A DNA stretch of 64,000 nt from Sambucus nigra (taxonomy: Eukaryota; Streptophyta; Magnoliopsida; Dipsacales; Adoxaceae), in contig OX422213.1 of the NCBI GenBank assembly GCA_949130495.1, positions 202,361,660-202,425,659 on the forward strand, given 5' to 3'. Below, in pieces: positions 35,069-46,808 of this stretch (position 1 is its first letter; each line of letters begins with the position of its first letter). The notes beneath the pieces were generated by a model. That model saw only the letters and a program-made list of their open reading frames with translations. It searched no databases and was not told the origin of the DNA. Both the position numbers and the translations under genes were made by a program.

Positions 35069-36811
35069 CTTGAGCTATCATAAGGTACATATTCGGGAGG
35101 AAGATATTCCGAAATTATCTTTTCTAATACTGTATGGATCTTAAGATATTCAGGCCATGCCATTTGCGTTAACCACTACTCCCGCAATGTTTATGGATTT
35201 GATGAATAGGTTGTTTTGCCCATTTTAGACCAGTTCATCTTATTATTCATTAACAACATATTAGTGTATTATCGTTTTGAATGGGAGAGTGCTCATCATT
35301 TGAGGACCATTTTGCACACACTTTGGATCATAAGTTATATGCTAAGTTATCTAAGTGTGATCCTTGTGGAGAGAGGTGCAGTTTTGGGGACACATTGTGT
35401 CGTAGGTTAAAATTTCAGTGGATTCTAGTAAGTTGTCGATTATTATGGAGTGGGGATAACCCACGTCTCCTAAGGAGATTAGGAGTTTCTTGGGCTTGGC
35501 TGGTATTACAAGAGGTTTATTCAGGAGTTCTCCAAGATTTTTAGGCCACTGAATTGCCTCACCTAGAAAGGGGTGGTGTTTGTTTAGAGAGCAGATTGTC
35601 AGAGAGTATTAGAGTTGCTCAAGGAAAGACTCACGATAACCCCCATTCTTACTTTACCACGGGATAGTGTTGAGTATATGGATTACATTGATGCATCATT
35701 TCATGGTCTTAGAAAAGTTATGATCCAAGAGGATAAGCCTACAGATTATTCTTCTTGTAAGCTTAATACTCACGAGGTCAACTACCCCACCTATGATTTG
35801 GATTTGGTGGCAATAGTCTTTTCCCTTCAAATCTGGAGTAACTATTTATTGGGGGAGAGGTTTACAATATTTACTGATCATAAAATTCTTCATTACTTGT
35901 TCACTCGACAGGAGTTGAACAAGCGATGGAGAAGATAATTAGAGTTTGGGAAGAACTACGACTTCTCAATTCAGTATCTTATGGGGAACAGGAATGTAGT
36001 AGAAGATGCTTTGAGTTATCAACTTATTATTAGTTTGGAAGCCTTATGGGAAGAAGAAAGGTAAAATTCACTCGACTTGTTGGAAGATCAGCAGAGTACA
36101 TTGCGTATCGTAAACTTGTCAGATGCATATTTAGAAGTTATGGTCGTTACACCTGATGTTATGGAACGGGTGATTCAGGCTGAGAATTTGGACTACTTTT
36201 GTCAAGATAAAGTGTGAGAGTATCTATCCCGAGAATATCTCTTTTATTCAATTGGTTCATTTGGAAGTTTGATATTTCAGGGGCATTTGGTTATGTCGTA
36301 GGGTCCTGAGCCGCGGAGGATAATTTTATCCAAGGCACACGACTCACGGTTCACAATTCACTATGTATCCTGGGAGTTACAAGATGTACCCTAACACGAG
36401 GAGGTAATATATTTTGGATAGAATAAAGAGGTATATAGTCAAGTTTTTATCCAAATGTGTCACCATACAACTAGTAAAGGTGGAGCCCCAGAGACTAGCA
36501 AGAGAGTTTCAGCAATTGGAGATTCCCATATGGAAGTGGGAGAACATATCTATGTCGATTTTCCAAGGTCCTAAAGGGGACATGATTCTATTTGGGTCAT
36601 CTTTGAAAGATTAATGGAGGTAGATCATTTCCTTCCATTGCGGGTAAACTACATAACAGAGGAGTATGCCCGACATTTCTTTACGGAGATTTCATGGTTT
36701 CATAGGGTACCGCTCGAAATTATGTTCGACGGGGACAACAGAACTATTTCCCAGTTTGGGGGAAGATATCAGGAAGCGATGTGGGTACATTTGAATATAA
36801 AGATTAAACGA
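35069..36811 (+). pseudogene. Older gypsy element: reverse transcriptase (rest), RNase H, integrase core
   Basis: It resumes at YHKVHIREEDIPK and shows MPFALTTTPAMFMDLMNRLF. A catalytic box reads FINNILVYY, in which both Asp of FIDD are Asn. RNase H is the best preserved part (35615-35938): YIDASFHGL, NYPTYDLDLVAIVFSL and FTDHKILHYLF. After linker text come the integrase zinc-finger scraps and the core IWVIFERLMEVDHFLPLR, YARHFFTEISWFHRVPLEI and QEAMWVHLN. The text breaks off at about 36811, before the usual HPQTDGQSE glutamate motif. Stops are frequent. The lineage is a chromovirus-like gypsy, not Tat. Confidence 0.85.
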
Positions 36812-37563
36812 GTCTTATTTGAACGAAATAGGCAAACTCATTCGAGCGACATGGTAACTAGTTAGAACGACTTATGGTATTTTATTACAATGACTTTGGT
36901 TTTGGTTTGAATGACTTTGAGACAATTTTTCTAAAACTTCTTAATTAATTAGAGATAATTAAATTGAGACTTATGATACTTTTAGTAATCCTTGAGTATA
37001 CTGTATTTCTTTATGTATGTATGTGTAAGCATACCATGGTGTGTGAGTACTCGTTGGGGACGTACTAGAAGGGATTTTGATGGGGCACATATGATGTTGA
37101 CGACACTGATATCCCAGTGATAGATATTGCCTTACCTTTGTCCTTTTACTTCAATATTATGGCTGATCTACCCGCATTTTGAGTGGGGATAAATGGGGTA
37201 TTCAATCATATAGGCTTGGGTAAGGAAGTCATGCAATAAACGGGTATGCATAGTGATTATATCTTATTGATAGTTTGAAGTTATGGGTTTAATACAACCT
37301 ATAATGGATAAACCTTCGAACCTTTATGTGTAGGCTTATGCATAGCTCGTATATTTGGATGTGAGTGAGGACACGGTCACTTGGATATTGGATTTATGTT
37401 ATTCTATTTCCTTTACTGAGGTTATACGGGTGATGTATGTCCTTATGGAGTCATGTTAATTATAAACAATTTAGAATATTTGCAATCATGTATCATTGGG
37501 TTAACTTAGGATTAGGATTAGACTTGCATGCTATATTTAGGTTGTTTGCATTATGTTAAGTTA
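36812..37563 (+). repeat. Older gypsy element, 3' non-coding/LTR part 1
   Basis: No gene. LTR-like A/T-rich sequence reaches the CACTA element's TTA duplication (37561-37563). The integrase end and the LTR start are not visible, so a deletion joined them. The LTR continues at 46252. Confidence 0.45.
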
Positions 37564-37602
37564 TATTACACCAAAATGCACTTTTAGTAACGGACTAATT
37601 TT
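37564..37602 (+). repeat. CACTA-like left terminal inverted repeat
   Basis: TACACCAAAATGCACTTTTA followed by GTAACGG pairs with the right end (46212-46248) with a few mismatches. Confidence 0.78.
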
Positions 37603-40249
37603 ATGACCACAAACAGTATTATACCATTACTATTTCTTAATATACATTACTGTTAGTAATCTAATATAAGGGTTACTAATTCTAATTTTATATTTTAAAA
37701 GTGCAAATAAAAAAAAATTCTCCATCCTAAAGAAAACTCCCCGACTCCCACACACCCAAAAGAAAGGCCCATAACCATCTTCTTCTTAGAAATTCCACCA
37801 TATTCGCCTACCCTAATGTTTCTTCTTCTGCATCCTGTCACCTTAGGTTTTTCAGACTTGCGACATCTTCTCAATCTTCCATTGCATCACCTTGGGTTTC
37901 TCAGATTTAATATATTTTTTTCTCATTGAAAAGTTTTATTATTCTATTGTCTGATTCATATTACAATTGAAGTTGTTGTTTTGCTCTTTGAAAAAGTTTT
38001 GTTTCACTCATGGCCACATTATTGGGACTGTGTATGTGGTCCGTTTCATTATTAACTTCATGTACATCTTTGATCTTACTAATATCTTTATTGGGAATTA
38101 ATTTTGAAAAGAATAGATTTTGATCGATACGATCACACGGGCTATTACAAATTCAATTAAAGGTTGTGGTGGATTTCTCCAGGTAAAAAAGAAATTTGAT
38201 TTATAGTTTCATATCATTTAGTATTGGATTTATTTCTAGTTTGTTTTGTAATGTGATTGTGAATCTGTGTTGTGATTTAGGCAAATTTGAGTCTGATTAA
38301 GCCCAGGAAGGTAATTGATGCAACATTAGACTATTCTTACATCACTATATGCCATAGGTAAACACATTCCAAACCTAGTCTCTTGATCTATTATTATAAC
38401 TTTGGATTTGAGTTCTGATCTTTTAAAATCCAATTTTTTTACCCACTCTTGTATGTATAACTATATGAAATTCGTATGTTTGGTGATCTATTATTATGGC
38501 CTCTAAATCTTCGATTTGGCAAAAATCTAGGTCCTTTGCCTTTTATTAGAAGATATGAATTGGGTCTAATTTGATTGTCTCATCTTTTTTACTTATACAC
38601 TTTTGGATTTATAAGTATGAAAAAATAGGTACACTAATAATATGATGATGATGTTAACATACCAAAACATTCTTTATCTTGGGTTTACCTATGGCATGGT
38701 AATAATTTCATGACTTCTCACTATTATAAACATTAAATTGTATGTTATTATAAAAAAATTCAACTACTTATTGTCATTATTTCTTGATTCCATTTGTTGT
38801 GTTATCTATTCATCTTTAATACTAAAATTTAGGGCCGACACGACTTTTAAATGCTACTTTATGGTTATGTGCATCTCATTTGCAACCAAAATAAAGAGGG
38901 ATATTCCCATCCCTCTAAAGTCTTTACAATGGATTTTGTGAACCTGATCAACCAGATAGAGTTCGGTTGATTTGTCACAATAAGAGATAAACGTATAAGG
39001 CTACTTACCACATGGTTGGAATTGACATGGTCACAGTTAGTTCTTTTTATTTAATCTATTTTAAGGTCACTTAGTACAAATAAGTGAATTAAAAATGGAT
39101 ACATCACAATAGAAAAGCTACCACACAAGTCAATCTCCAAAATATATAACGATGATAAAACTAACCAACTTACATGATCTTTGTAACAAGGCATTATGGA
39201 AATGGTAGATCCTTAAGTTTCAATACTATGTTTGTCATTGATAAGAAAATTATCGTTTCGCGAAGCTGTGGATTCTTGATGAACTAAAGAGCACCAATTC
39301 TGAAGAAATTTAAAATAAGAATCTTTACATAAACAATACAGATAAAATGCAACTGAAGAGGTTTCATAATATTATCGATCCTAATATTTTTATCACGACC
39401 AAAATCATACAAGAATTCTTCTGTGCAGAACATTGTTAAGGCAATTAAGAGACCAACATCGATTTTGGTTCAGGTTGTTGAATAAAACACAATACGACCT
39501 ACACAATTTTTAGCGGGCTTGATTGCATCATTAACTAGTTATGTAGGTTTGAGTTTACCCATTAAATAAAAAAATATGACACGACTCGTTAACATACGAT
39601 TGGAATATGAGTCTGATAACAATATGAAATTGATAAGACCTAAAAAGATAGCCACAAAAAATAATAAACTGAATGTGAAATGAGTAATTATGACACGAAT
39701 CCCAACCCAACTCAAAAAAATGCAACACTTTAATTCTGCTAACCATAGATATTAGAATAAAAGTATAGTAATTCAACAAGTTATTTAACATTATCATTCA
39801 AAGTTTTCCTAATTATGTTATACCCACTTTTATATTATATACCCATTTTTATGTTGTACCCACTGAGTTTAAGGGATCTGCTATGTTTGATTTGGTCATA
39901 AGTTTATTTTTTTCGAAAGCACGCTTTACTTGTAAGTAGTTATATCTTTATAATATCCCATGTCCTTTATCAAGGCTCGACCTTTAAAGTTAAAATATAT
40001 ATAAAAATAAACATTTAACATAATTAATGGCCAAAATTAAAACTTATATGATTATTGTGGAATTAATTTCATTTATTTTCGAAGAGATGTCTTAATCTGG
40101 AATGCACAAAAATGGAAAGTCTCTCTTAATTCAATGCAATGAGAGTATCTGATTGGTCCAATTATGATTGTTTGGTAACTTACTGTACAGTTTTGCATTA
40201 TTGCTTCACCTATTCTTACTTGCAATTTACTATGGACTATTTTGTGTAG
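37603..40249. other. CACTA interior, left: no supported gene
   Basis: Subterminal TTACTAAT/TTAGTAAT repeats run to about 37690, and pyrimidine-rich leader-like text to about 37920. At 38150-38290 there is a stretch with a donor-like CCAG/GTAAAAAAG and an acceptor-like GATTTAG/GCAAATT that could be a captured gene piece, but its product is not recognisable. The rest is A/T-rich and without features. Confidence 0.4.
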
Positions 40250-40388
40250 ATTGCTATAAATATTTTGAGTGTAACATTGACAAAGAAATATGGGAGGATC
40301 CATCAGTGTTGAAGCCTGAGAGATTTCTTGATAATGAAAACGACTCAGTGGGTATACAAAAGATGATGGGATTTGGAGCGGGAAAGAG
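40250..40388 (+). pseudogene. Captured exon of a cytochrome P450 (ent-kaurene oxidase-like, CYP701A)
   Basis: A single exon encodes text ending in WEDPSVLKPERF and MMGFGAGKR, that is, the PERF motif and the start of the haem-binding loop (FxxGxxxCxG), cut before the cysteine. The exon is bounded by an acceptor-like TTTGTGTAG (ends 40249) and a donor GAAAGAG/GTATCT (GT at 40389-40390), so it was copied from genomic DNA with introns. The first 15 bases read IAINI in one frame, and the rest (ECNIDKEIW) reads in another, showing a one-base loss near 40265. IAINIY.CN.DK before WENP is typical of CYP701A (family knowledge, from memory), hence the tentative subfamily. CYP701A oxidises ent-kaurene in gibberellin synthesis. 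It is a non-functional fragment. Confidence 0.8.
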
Positions 40389-41299
40389 GTATCTATGGGT
40401 GCTCTTAAAGAAATATTAATTCCTTATTTTTTGATTCGGAGACTTGCTAGTAAGAATTATAAAACCTTTTCATATTGGTTTAATAGACGTGTTATAATGA
40501 AAAATATAAAAATATTTAACTACCGTGGCAAACACACTTGGAAGAGAAAAATTGAATTCTATAGATATTAAATACAATAAGGATATCAATTGAGAATGTA
40601 GAAATTAGTGTGTTTGTTTTTCATATATAAAACATTATTATAATTGATTTTGTGTTTGAGAATAATATCATTTTCCTTTTGATCAACTTTAAACTTGCAC
40701 TATGATTTATTAGGACGATCATATGACAAGTGATTTTTCAAAATAAAGTAAGCAACAACTCTCAATGAGAGAAAAACAAACGAGTTCTTAAACTGTTAAT
40801 ATAATATTATAAAAATAGAATAAATTGGACAATAAAGTGGTGTTTGAACTGGAAAATCAGCATGAAGGCGTAATTGAGGAATAAACTGGAAGCCATGAAT
40901 GACACAGGAGACCTTATAAACTCCAACGTAATTTCCTTCGAACGTGCAATTTTTCTGTGAAACTCTAATACCCCATATTTTTATATATACTTGAATGAAT
41001 ATAATTTCATTTTCGTGATGCGTGACATCACTATATTTGTAAGTATACATATTGGTATAATATAAATAAATTGGAAAATAAGACATGGTAAAATATTAAT
41101 AAATATTTTAAACGTGACTGCATATTATGAGAGACTATGGATTGATATGGAGTTTGATCTTTAAGGGTTTCCTTGTTTGGATTATCCCATCGGTGTTGGG
41201 TCCCAATGACTATGATGTAGTAAACTATAATGATGTATTAAAACAAACCAACTAATTATGATTTAAGTGATTTTCAACTTAAGTTGGATAATATTTTGT
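40389..41299. other. CACTA interior after the P450 exon
   Basis: Non-coding, A/T-rich. The first part may be the intron that follows the P450 exon; the next exon, with the haem cysteine, is not seen. Confidence 0.4.
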
Positions 41300-43561
41300 A
41301 TGTGTGACGTTTATTAATATTGTACATAAGGTCGATGATTTATAACAGTTGGTAACATTTACAATAACCAACTTTAACTTAATATAAGATATTTTGGTCT
41401 TATTGGGTTAGTATAATGAATTAGAGAATTTTTTAGAGTAGTTAAGGGTTAATTGGGACAAGTTAATTAAGATCTTATTTTAGGCCCAAGCCTAATTTCC
41501 TTTTAAAGAGGTAGTATTGAGCCATTAGGGGGTTCATATAACACATATCATAATTTTAGGACCTAAGTTCTTGTAGAGAATAAGGCTAAAGGGAAAAGAG
41601 AGGACTCTATAAGATTGGACCTCTAGTTCTTCTTAAAGTTCTAAGGCAATATTGATTAGAATATCTGTATGATTGACCTTCATTTAGATATGCCTATTTA
41701 TGTAACTCTAAACCCTAATTATGATTTACATATAATTTATGTGGATTATTTCAATTAAATTTATAATTAAACTAATTAAGTAGAATCGATGGAAATTTAC
41801 TTTGGTTTGGTTGATTTCAATTTGAATATGAGTTGAAATAGTTAGATTATGTGTAGGAATTGACTTCTAGTATGATGTCTTCAAAAACCACTTGAATATA
41901 TTCATAAATCTATAGAGATTGGAATCAAACGTATTAAGATTAAAATTTTAGAGTTTTTGATAGAGAATTGGATTTTATGAGTAAATCTTGAATTAATATT
42001 GGGTTTTTATGTTGTTATCATTTTTAAATTATGTTTTATTCGTGTTTACTTTGTTCAGATGTTATATGAATCCTATATGAAGGTTTTGGGGTCATTAATG
42101 GAGTTTTGGATTGAGTTTTATTGAATTGTGGAAGATGAAGTTCTCAGTGAAAAATGTGGGGCATACTTGAAGAGTAAGGTCAACTGGTATAATTAACGGA
42201 TCGAATGGTGGTAACATATAATTGGTATTTTTCCTTTGGGGTTAATGATTTGAATCTTTGTGTGGGAGGGGGGGGGGGGGGGGGTAACTCAAGTTTGTCT
42301 TTGGATTTAATTAACCTTAGTAAAACATTTTACAAGGGTGGTTCATAGGTTTATATTGTGTAATGAATTCATTATTTTACCTAACTTTGTAATGATATTA
42401 AAATTGATGGTTCCTAAACTTCATTTTGATTCTCATGTGCTACGAGAATCTCTTTTACTATATTACATGTGTAAAATTCATGGCGTGTGTATACTTCTGG
42501 ATCATGTACCAAAGGGGGGATTCTATTATGGGGGTACATATGATATGGACCACTATGGAGGCTCGATAAATAGATAAGTAAGCCTTAGTCATATAACCCC
42601 TTGGTCACACGTATAAGTACCCATATCCAAGATTTAATGACGAGGAGATTTCATCATATAACCATGGGTATGGTAGACTATATGAGTAATGGGTAGGAAT
42701 GGCGATTTATCCATTACTAATGTTAAGGCTTTAGGTTTGGGATGACCTAAGACTATACTTTGTACACAATAGTGATTCCCGAGTGCAATATGGATAGGCC
42801 TTCGTTAATTTGACTAGCCTTCATTAATTTGACAAACTTAAATAAGAGCCTACTTCGATGGTATATGTTATAGTTCATGTTTATAGACTTTATGATGGCC
42901 TCACTTATTTTTACACTCAGAATTGTTTATTGTAATGAATATTGTGAACCCTTTAGTTGTAATAATTTATGAAGGATAAAATTTAAATATGGGATTCACT
43001 TGGTGATTGGGAATTTAGATGCATGTAATTTTGAGGATTGTTGGGTGGGATAAATCTAAAAGACATTTAAAATGCGAGAGATATGTTTATAATTATGATT
43101 TATCCCAATTTCAGTTATACATTTATTCTTTTTGGACTTGTTGTTAACGTTGTGGATTTCAATTTTTAGGATCGAGGTTGTCAATGTGTAGCCTTGGCCG
43201 ATATTAATGTTGTCACTTCATTCATTTTATCCCAGTTTTTTTATGGGATATAGGTGTCACTGGCTTGTGTGCCAATTATATCATTTCATTTGTTTTCTGT
43301 TATAGTAACGAGAGGTACATACTTGTTGTATTTGTACATTTTATATGGATAGGAGTCGGTTTGTATGATAAATTTGATGTATTGATTTTTGGCTTTTGAT
43401 GATGGTCTTTGAGTTATGGCATAGCTTTCATTGTAGTTACTCAATATTGAGTTCAGTTTATTTCTTTTCAGGCATGACTAAATGGTACTTAATTGTTTTG
43501 ACTCATGCATTATTTAACCTAGAAACTGATCAATCCATTTTAAATTTTACCGATTGTCACA
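41300..43561 (+). repeat. Possible decayed LTR inside the CACTA element
   Basis: It contains the block ATTTTATCCC...GATATAGGTGTCACTG (43225-43262). Similar TTTAGGTGTC blocks lie about 480 bp before the end of the Tekay-like LTRs. It ends GATTGTCACA at 43561. A block at 42515-42560 resembles 37085-37120 of the older gypsy LTR. The start is not defined, and a G17 tract lies at 42268-42284. Confidence 0.35.
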
Positions 43562-46211
43562 CAAATGGCAGGGTAGTGAGCTCTATCGCCAGCATAATAA
43601 TCTCACTCGGACACTCTCAATAAGATTTTCGAATGCATCGCGAAGAAAAACTCTTTTTCGATATCAAATCAAAATATATGTTTTTTTATGTTTTGATTTT
43701 TGTTTCCACGTTGCACAATAAATTTTTGATAGGATGTATCAAGTAGTAAGTAATCTCCTTCGATTAATTAGAGTTTCTCAATTAGTTAGTATTGGAGCAT
43801 CTCAATATTAATTATATTGTTTCAAACATTATTTTATAATCAACTACGAACTGTACTTCCTTGTGTATTTAATCCATGGAATAAAACTATGAGGCATGTC
43901 TTTTTTTTTTTACAGAAAAATGGCCTCTGAAAAAAAAAAATTATTTTGTTTTCTTAACTCGTGTCCAATAAGTTTTGGTAATTGGGAATTTATGGTGGCA
44001 ATTTCAATAACTACATGATGGTTTATGGTTGTCTTATGACATGAATTTACATTAGTATCCTATTGTTAACTATTAAATAATATCATTAAATGTATTCTTG
44101 TTGATGTGGGTTAGCGTTTGCTCAGAAGTATAATAGGGAAGACAATGTCATGTCGCGTTCGCATTGTATGGAGATGGGGATGGGAATCAGGGACAGTTGT
44201 TTAAGGCGCTTAATATGGATTCCCTTTAGGATTTGCCTACTATTTAGTTTGCGAGAATAATCACTGCGAGGACGTGGATATTTATGTTTTAATTGAATAA
44301 CATGTTTGTGTAATTGAATCATTTCATTGATTTTGAATCTTTATGTTGTTACAAATGGTATGGGTAAGACAGAATGGATAGTGCCAAGAGTCCTACATAT
44401 TAAAAGAGAGGGGATTATGTTCCTGGCTTAAAGGTAAAAGTTTAATTGCTTATAGGTTATTGATTTGGATATATCATATTATTTCAATGAGGTAACACAC
44501 TTGATTAGTGTTTATGAGTTGGAATGGTAGTTAAAACATGATAAAATATGTGATTTGGCTTTCACAACATGGCATTATGTGATTCTAATATGATTATTTG
44601 TTCTATATAGATGCGTTAATTGTTCTATTTTTGGGGAGACAAGTTTTGTTTTGATTTAGACCAATCCATAATTGAATCTATATTCAGGTGATAAGAGTTT
44701 TATTACTAGCTCAAATGTATGAAACTTATGTCACGTACTCAAGTTTTCCAAATCATAACTTATCTAATAGTTTATGTTGACGAGAACCATATATATTGTT
44801 GGTTAAGGAAAGATGTCTGCATACGACATGTGATTATGATATTATGGGAGTTTTATTATACGACATTGTAATAAAAACCAGGTAATGTTTTTTGCATCTG
44901 AGCATCAAGGTTTCTTTTTCTCCATAATTTATTCCTTCAAGACTCTCTTCACTTTATCATTCTTTGAGAATGAACCATTTGTGGGAGGTAACGAGTTGAT
45001 TTAGAGAATTTTATTCATTTCAATTGATGATCCCATTTATTTTATATACCTATTTCTTCAATATTATTTCAAACTGTCATATTTAAAGAAACCATATTTT
45101 CATGAAGCGATGGAAACTTGATATTTTGATAAACTTTTAGTCTTACAAATACAGTTTCTCAATGTGTCCCAAAGGAGTATGTTCTAAATCTTTGGACTAT
45201 GATTTTTTGGGGTTTACTTACTGTAATTTATGCATTACCGAATCTGAAAATGAATATTAATTTTGATATTGAGGAATGTAATGATTTTCGTCCTTTGAAT
45301 GTTGTTTCAAGCTTTTTATTGGTAGAAATGCTTGTTTAGTTACTAATAAATTCACCTCTAATAATGGGCACTTATCTTATATTAATTTACAAAACTACTT
45401 TTACGTAATAACTTACAAACGTGGTTCTTTGCCAGATTAATGGGAAGCACTAGTTGAGTGATAACTTTACTTGAAATATATGTTTATCTCTGTAGTTAGA
45501 TAACTAATGTGATTGTAGTTATGAATTCCCTCTCATGCCAGCTGCGAGCTGTATATTCAACGCTCGCAAGCGAGGGATTTGCGTCCATTCATGGGGACAG
45601 TATAAATAGAACATGAAGGGAGTAACTACCATATGGAGTGCGGTAATGTTTGACCATGTCTGCCAAGGTGTACCACAAAGTAAATACTAAATAGAATTAA
45701 TATTATTGGCACGCATTGTATTATTTAAAACGAGCAGAGAGGTTGCTCACCAACACCAATATAATTATTATGAACTTTTGGGTAGTTATTTCATATTTGA
45801 GAATTTTATTGAACCTTGTATAAAATGTAAATATTGAATATAATGTCCTTGTTTATATGACTATTTTTATATATGTTCTTGGGATTTGAAAAGTGTGGTA
45901 AGCATGACTGAATTTGTATAAATTCAGGATATGATATCAGATTTTGAAAAAAACTATTGTAAATATGTATTTAAATTACTAGCGGACCTTTACCATCACA
46001 AAAATTGTGTAATAAGATAGAAATAGTAACAAAATGTTCGTTACTAAATCAAAATTAGTAATGCTAAAATACCGTTGTCAAATCCATAATTAGTTACCGT
46101 AAGATACCATTGCTAAATCCAGTATTAGAATTGATAAATATTATTTACTAATCTTGTTTCCCACGCCTTTTTTTAACAAAAAATTACCATCACTAATCTT
46201 TTTTGTAATGG
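43562..46211. other. CACTA interior, right: no supported gene
   Basis: A/T-rich sequence without coding features. A GCTCGCAAGCGAGG hairpin and TATAAATA lie at about 45562-45607, possibly a promoter remnant. From about 45975 onward it holds the subterminal GTTACTAAA/TTAGTAATG repeats of the transposon. Confidence 0.45.
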
Positions 46212-46248
46212 AAAATTACCGTTACTAAAGGTTAGTTTAGGTGTAGCG
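46212..46248 (-). repeat. CACTA-like right terminal inverted repeat
   Basis: The reverse complement reads CGCTACACCTAAAC...CCTTTAGTAACGGTAATTTT and matches the left end. It is followed by TTA. Confidence 0.78.
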
Positions 46249-46251
46249 TTA

Positions 46252-46787
46252 AAAACAACCAAAATATGGGAGGAAGATACATTGTTATTATTGTGACCCA
46301 ACTTTAGTTAAATTCTTACTCTTTGTATACTTATAAAGTTTAATCATGTTTGTGAAATTTGTTTTTAGTTCCTAGGTAGTATCAGCCACCATAAACCTTA
46401 TCTCTTCCACTTATTATTAGTTTTGAATCTCTTCTATAGGATTTAGGTGTCGATCCTGCGTTCTCATTTCCATTTATTACATTTAATTTCAGAATTTATA
46501 GAGTCGAATATTCTTATTGGGATTTATTTACTTTGAGGCATTTCATTTATATTTAGAGTTGCGTATTATTTGTTGAAGATGATATTGTATTCCAATGATG
46601 GCATTATATTTATCATTAGAATGGTATCAGTGGCTTATTAAGTTTATTTATATTATTATTGTCAACTCTTTACTGTTTCAGTTTTATTTTATTAAGCCAT
46701 GCTTAAAATAATACAAATTGTTTAGACTACTGTGTTATTTTTATTTAGAATCGATCAATATAGTTATGGATTTTATAGGATGTCACA
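46252..46787 (+). repeat. Older gypsy element, LTR part 2 (3' end)
   Basis: Continues 36812-37563 after the CACTA element. It carries the TTTAGGTGTCGATCC block (46441) and ends GGATGTCACA at 46787, the usual terminal sequence for this LTR class. Confidence 0.5.
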
Positions 46788-46808
46788 CCAGATCAACCAA
46801 AGAATAGA

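Larger units (their letters stand above)
37564..46248. mobile_element. CACTA-like DNA transposon, non-autonomous, 8685 bp
   Basis: Terminal inverted repeats read inwards TATTACACCAAAA...TTTAGTAACGG on the left and CGCTACACCTAAA...TTTAGTAACGG on the right. The duplication is TTA on both sides (37561-37563, 46249-46251). Subterminal regions are packed with TTACTA/TAGTAA and GTAACGG motifs in both orientations, as in plant CACTA elements. The extreme ends have drifted from CACTA. I find no transposase frame. The interior contains a P450 exon and long non-coding stretches. Confidence 0.78.

Noticed and set aside
38150..38290. Second captured host gene inside the CACTA element
   Set aside because: Only splice-like borders are visible; the putative exons are too short to name a product.
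40168..40419. 83-codon open frame as a functional P450-related gene
   Set aside because: It covers a single exon with a shifted start, lacks the haem cysteine, and runs into intron sequence after 40388.
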